NCBI RefSeq assembly: GCF_900106795.1
Contig: NZ_FNNS01000002.1
Span: forward strand, 152,686-216,685
Origin: Aequorivita viscosa
GTDB taxonomy: Bacteria; Bacteroidota; Bacteroidia; Flavobacteriales; Flavobacteriaceae
Direction: 5' to 3'
Length of the DNA stretch: 64,000 bases
Part shown: piece by piece, positions 63,663 through 64,000 of the stretch
Layout of the letters: each line of letters begins with the position of its first letter
Position numbering within the stretch: position 1 is the first letter of the stretch
The notes under the pieces: generated by a model
What the model saw: the letters and a program-made list of their open reading frames with translations, nothing else
What the model was told of the DNA's origin: nothing
Databases searched by the model: none
Translations under genes and position numbers: made by a program

Positions 63663-64000
63663 ACCCGTTGTGCATTTTAAATAATGCTGATTTTAATGTT
63701 GTTGATGTTTCTCCCGAAGATGAACTTATTGATATATTGAACAGTTGTCAGTGCAGCAATCTTGGATATTATTCTGGTTTTAAAACCTCTAAAGGTTTTG
63801 GCGTAATTACGTCTTATCATAAATTGGTCACATAGTTGCGAGAAAAGGGTTTCAATTCTTTTCCTTTTTTTCCTGAAGACATAAGGTTGTTTTTTATATT
63901 CTTTTTGGTTACTCCTCATCGGCGTGCTCAATTTTATGTTATAGCTGTCAAAAAGGTTGAGCTGTATTTCTGCCGATAGGTAGCCCTTGTCGCCAATCAA
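63663..64000 (-). mobile_element. IS982-type insertion sequence, 3' part, truncated by window edge
   Basis: The only mobile element recognised. It includes the transposase fragment described separately and a probable terminal inverted repeat beginning ACCCGTTGTGCATTTTAA at 63663, only about 14 bases past the transposase stop, a spacing usual for this family. The other end and target duplication lie outside the window, so completeness cannot be judged. Confidence 0.6.
63677..64000 (-). CDS. IS982-type transposase, C-terminal part (partial)
   Basis: The frame is open to the window edge, so only about 107 C-terminal residues are seen. GDKGYLS carries the second catalytic Asp and KRKRIETLFSQL the catalytic Glu of the DDE triad, in the arrangement of IS982-family enzymes (mid-sequence RSNQKEY, then FRGFKTRIISKIAALTTVQYIN at the end). 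The visible part is uninterrupted. The N-terminal half and first Asp lie right of the window. Confidence 0.85.
   Translation of the reverse strand: MIGDKGYLSAEIQLNLFDSYNIKLSTPMRSNQKEYKKQPYVFRKKRKRIETLFSQLCDQFMIRRNYAKTFRGFKTRIISKIAALTTVQYINKFIFGRNINNIKISII

Noticed and set aside
1..64000. CRISPR arrays, tRNA or rRNA genes, prophage or defence islands
   Set aside because: No regularly spaced repeats, cloverleaf patterns or phage/defence protein families were recognised on either strand.

Overview
The window comes from an AT-rich member of the Bacteroidota, almost certainly a marine-type Flavobacteriaceae. The evidence is the type IX secretion/gliding genes (sprA, a remB-like gene, a PorP/SprF family gene), an alternative complex III operon joined to an aa3-type oxidase, the bamA-ompH-ompH-murI order, promoters of the Bacteroidota form TAnnTTTG, and almost no Shine-Dalgarno sequences. 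Most of it is ordinary core chromosome. The only mobile element seen is an IS982-type transposase running off the right edge. I saw no tRNA, rRNA, CRISPR array, prophage or obvious defence system.

Layout. 1-3720 (+): end of bamA, two Skp/OmpH periplasmic chaperones, murI. 3772-5523 (-): gamma-carbonic anhydrase-like protein and an orphan PorP/SprF protein. 5889-11878 (+): an Nfu protein with two N domains, a dodecin, a lipidated DUF255 thioredoxin/glycosidase-fold protein, an MscS channel, and two tandem paralogous secreted proteins of unknown function. 11883-19732 (-): a MacB-like exporter (ATPase, two permeases, adaptor), then TolC, a second adaptor and tsaB. 19881-25083 (-): heme o synthase, oxidase subunits III, III and IV, and then, behind a terminator and a new promoter, a cysteine-free SCO-like protein, SCO, DUF420 and a small CxxC membrane protein. 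25319-29198 (-): a remB-like gene and two tonB genes. 29265-37913 (-): ruvA-sprA-gcvH-vanZ. 38294-40576 (-): maeB. 40783-42642 (+): an Omp85-like outer membrane protein. 42682-44684 (-): ruvB and queG. 44802-56676 (-): actABCDEF followed by coxB and coxA. 56904-57299 (+): SPOR-domain protein. 58032-62633 (-): rimP-nusA-infB. 62797-63618 (+): tandem UspA protein. 63663-64000: IS982-type end.

How the genes work together. ActA-F would oxidise menaquinol and pass electrons through c-type hemes to the CuA/heme a/a3-CuB oxidase encoded by the next two genes. The 20-25 kb cluster provides the remaining oxidase subunits, heme o for heme a, and copper-centre assembly factors. BamA and OmpH serve outer-membrane biogenesis, SprA is the T9SS translocon, and RemB with the TonB proteins belong to the envelope motility/energy side.

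The most interesting leads are: a TonB C-terminal-like domain at the N-terminus of the RemB-like protein beside two TonB genes carrying the same domain; an ActC with a C-terminal helix-hairpin-helix-type domain; an ActA with an extra tethered monoheme domain; a subunit III with a large soluble insertion; a cysteine-free SCO-like protein; and a hairpin-plus-U-run leader in front of rimP-nusA-infB. No wholly new multi-gene system could be demonstrated by reading alone.
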